A stretch of 64,000 nucleotides of DNA from PNON01 sp964387025 (lineage in GTDB: Bacteria; Chloroflexota; Anaerolineae; Anaerolineales; Anaerolineaceae). Location: assembly GCA_964387025.1 (NCBI GenBank), contig CAYLUZ010000007.1:186001-250000 (forward strand), given 5' to 3'. The notes below the pieces were generated by a model, which searched no databases, was not told the origin of the DNA, and was given only the letters and a program-made list of their open reading frames with translations. The position numbers were made by a program, and so were the translations under genes. Positions 62,562 to 64,000 of this stretch are shown here, piece after piece. Position 1 is the stretch's first letter; the number at the start of each line of letters is the position of its first letter.

Positions 62562-63602
62562 TCAAACCTTATAACTTATTTTAACAACCTTCTTTTCGTC
62601 GTTAGACAGATGCGCACATTCTGCTGTCTTAAGCAGTCTGTAACCTGCTATCTCCACGCTTTGGTATTTTGGTACAGGTTTATCTTCAATAATATATGAT
62701 GCAAATTCTTCTACCATTTTTGCCATGCCGTTCCGTAAATCGTCCTGGCAAACATATTCCCACACTTTACCGCTGGTCAATTTTTTCCCAGTAACCTGTA
62801 GTTTTGGGGTAGGAAAATAATCAAAAACCAGAGCCCCATCTTCACAAATGATTCTCAGGTTTAGTATTTCAAATGGACCAGGTGCTATTCCATCACATTT
62901 CAAGATAGCTTGTACACCATTATCCATTGTAAATAGACCAACGCCCCAATCGGTATTATTCTTAATCTCAGGATGGACTAGATTCTCCAATTGAGCAAAT
63001 ACATCTGTATATTTAGCATCTAACAACCACATTAATGCATCAATCCCATGATCAACATGAATAAACCAATAGCTCATATTTTCCTTGGGATCCATGAGCC
63101 AACCTGGTTTTGTGCTCCATTCAGTTTCTTGAAGCATTGGTCCATCATACCCAAAAAAAGCGTAAACCGGTTTCCCAAGTTTTCCTTCTCTCAAGATGTC
63201 ATGCGCTTGTTTCAGGGTCTGTGCATAATGCAAGTTATATCCAACCATTGCTTTGACTTTTTCTTTATTGCAAATATTTGCAATTTCCAGAGCATCATCA
63301 GAGGTGGTAGCCACAGGTTTGTCTATGAGTATATGCTTTTTTGCTGCTGCATATTTCCTGACCTCTGATAGTTTTGTTGATGGAAGTCCAGTCATTATTA
63401 CCATATCAATTCCAGAATCTATGAATTCATCGATGTCCGTAAATACTTTTACTCCTCCTGCAGCTTCGCCAAGTCTTTTAGCAAAAATAGGATTCTCATC
63501 AAAAACACTCACGGTCTTCATAGTACTGGATTTTTGCAGTTCTTCCGCAATGACGATGGAATGATACCAGATTTGGTACCCTGAAATACCTACTCTCAAC
63601 AT
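62562..63602 (-). CDS. Gfo/Idh/MocA-family oxidoreductase
   Basis: This 346-residue protein begins LRVGISGYQIWYHSIV, where the second Gly-rich strand departs from the usual GxGxxG pattern (GISGYQ). It has the IDKPVATTS motif (Lys region as in EKP). HVDHGIDALMWLLD carries the catalytic His and Asp. It likely oxidises a sugar or inositol derivative. GGAGGAAAAA precedes the ATG. It is a different paralogue from the one at 6159-7190. Confidence 0.88.
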   Translation of the reverse strand: MLRVGISGYQIWYHSIVIAEELQKSSTMKTVSVFDENPIFAKRLGEAAGGVKVFTDIDEFIDSGIDMVIMTGLPSTKLSEVRKYAAAKKHILIDKPVATTSDDALEIANICNKEKVKAMVGYNLHYAQTLKQAHDILREGKLGKPVYAFFGYDGPMLQETEWSTKPGWLMDPKENMSYWFIHVDHGIDALMWLLDAKYTDVFAQLENLVHPEIKNNTDWGVGLFTMDNGVQAILKCDGIAPGPFEILNLRIICEDGALVFDYFPTPKLQVTGKKLTSGKVWEYVCQDDLRNGMAKMVEEFASYIIEDKPVPKYQSVEIAGYRLLKTAECAHLSNDEKKVVKISYKV

Positions 63603-63745
63603 TTTTTCCTCCTTTGGCGCCCTGCTCGGGCATTTAATATATTTATAAAACCGTTTATTTTGCGGTTTTTATACTTAATAATGATTCTCTCAATAATATC
63701 CTTACTATGTACATATTATTTAACTATTTATTTTTCTTTTATGTT

Positions 63746-64000
63746 TTATCTTTTTGCTATCCTGATACTGGTTATTCCAACTGCAGCGGCAATAACTAAA
63801 CCTTTGACTATTAACTGTATATATGGGTTTATATTAAGTAGATTTAGACCGTCAACGATAATGGTCATTGTAAGTACACCTATAAGAGCCCCCCAGACAT
63901 TTCCCATACCCCCGAAAATACTTGTACCTCCCAGGACCACTGCTGCAATGGCATCCATTTCCATTCCACCACCACCGTTTGGATGGCCATTTGCAACTCT
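63746..64000 (-). CDS. Sugar ABC transporter permease, C-terminal part (partial, cut by window end)
   Basis: The frame is open to the last base of the window. The residues AIAAVVLGGTSIFGGMGNVW are the conserved C-terminal segment of ribose-type permeases. LIVKGLVIAAAVGITS is the last membrane helix. The gene continues beyond the window. A second importer is therefore present next to the oxidoreductase. Confidence 0.85.
   Translation of the reverse strand, partial: RVANGHPNGGGGMEMDAIAAVVLGGTSIFGGMGNVWGALIGVLTMTIIVDGLNLLNINPYIQLIVKGLVIAAAVGITSIRIAKR

Noticed and set aside
62310..62699. Plus-strand frame across the VOC gene end and terminator
   Set aside because: It crosses a clear terminator and overlaps two real genes. 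No coding signal.
1..64000. CRISPR arrays, transposases, prophage genes, tRNA or rRNA
   Set aside because: I saw no regularly spaced repeats, no transposase or phage protein motifs, and no tRNA- or rRNA-like sequence on either strand. Structure searches could still reveal a small RNA.

Overview
The window looks like one contiguous piece of a moderately AT-rich bacterial chromosome. The best guess is a Chloroflexota (Anaerolineae-type) fermenter. The support is protein style: a Cys-motif/Thr-Pro-rich/LysM-like membrane protein, a DUF4012 protein, a DUF2723 membrane protein, a secreted RCC1-repeat protein, and an Ala/Pro-rich sugar-binding lipoprotein. There is no rRNA, no tRNA and no CRISPR, so the lineage call is inference. 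Region 1 (1-8.4 kb) is a sugar or sugar-acid catabolic locus. It holds a transketolase C-terminal half (cut by the window edge), an RpiB-like isomerase, a sugar epimerase, an acetylxylan-esterase-like hydrolase, a FadR-type GntR regulator, and a four-gene minus-strand operon (SDR, BKACE-type beta-keto acid cleavage enzyme, Gfo/Idh/MocA oxidoreductase, M24 peptidase). Three promoters here carry the same AATTGG-type 17-bp operator at nearly the same place relative to the -10 box, which points to a local regulon of the GntR protein. Region 2 (8.5-18.9 kb) is the most novel part: a RiPP (ribosomally made, modified peptide) locus. It contains a divergent NusG/RfaH-like factor, two Cys-rich precursor peptides with the same leader, three radical SAM/SPASM enzymes (one fused to an HprK-like kinase domain), a PqqD-like recognition protein, an S26-type peptidase, an ABC exporter and a nucleotidyltransferase-fold protein. 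The gene content recalls the SynChlorMet (Scm) cassettes, but the arrangement and the fusion are not one I recognise. Region 3 (19.4-37.2 kb) is an exopolysaccharide locus: Wzz/tyrosine kinase, UDP-sugar dehydrogenase and epimerase, hexapeptide acyltransferase, Wzx flippase, Wzy/ligase, five GT4 glycosyltransferases, a WecG/TagA enzyme, the initiating glycosylphosphotransferase, a VanZ-like protein and a low-molecular-weight tyrosine phosphatase. Its ends are GC-rich and its middle is very AT-rich, the usual mosaic of exchanged polysaccharide genes. Region 4 (37.2-42.6 kb) holds envelope or surface genes (DUF4012, a LuxR-type response regulator, RCC1 repeats, DUF2723). Region 5 (42.9-47.3 kb) is a SorC-type regulator followed by E1-alpha, E1-beta and E2 of a 2-oxo acid/acetoin-type dehydrogenase complex, without E3. 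Region 6 (47.3-60.3 kb, minus strand) is a long sugar operon: a HutC-type regulator, SDR, AraD/UlaF-type 4-epimerase, UlaE-type 3-epimerase, two tandem PIG-L deacetylases, a ribose-type ABC importer with two binding proteins (one lacking an export signal), an aldo-keto reductase and an FGGY pentulose kinase. The kinase plus UlaE plus AraD set suggests an L-xylulose/L-ribulose-type route to D-xylulose 5-phosphate. Region 7 (60.5-64 kb) is a divergent DegT aminotransferase and a VOC protein sharing a perfect 25-bp operator region with region 6, then a Gfo/Idh/MocA oxidoreductase and the end of a second sugar ABC permease.
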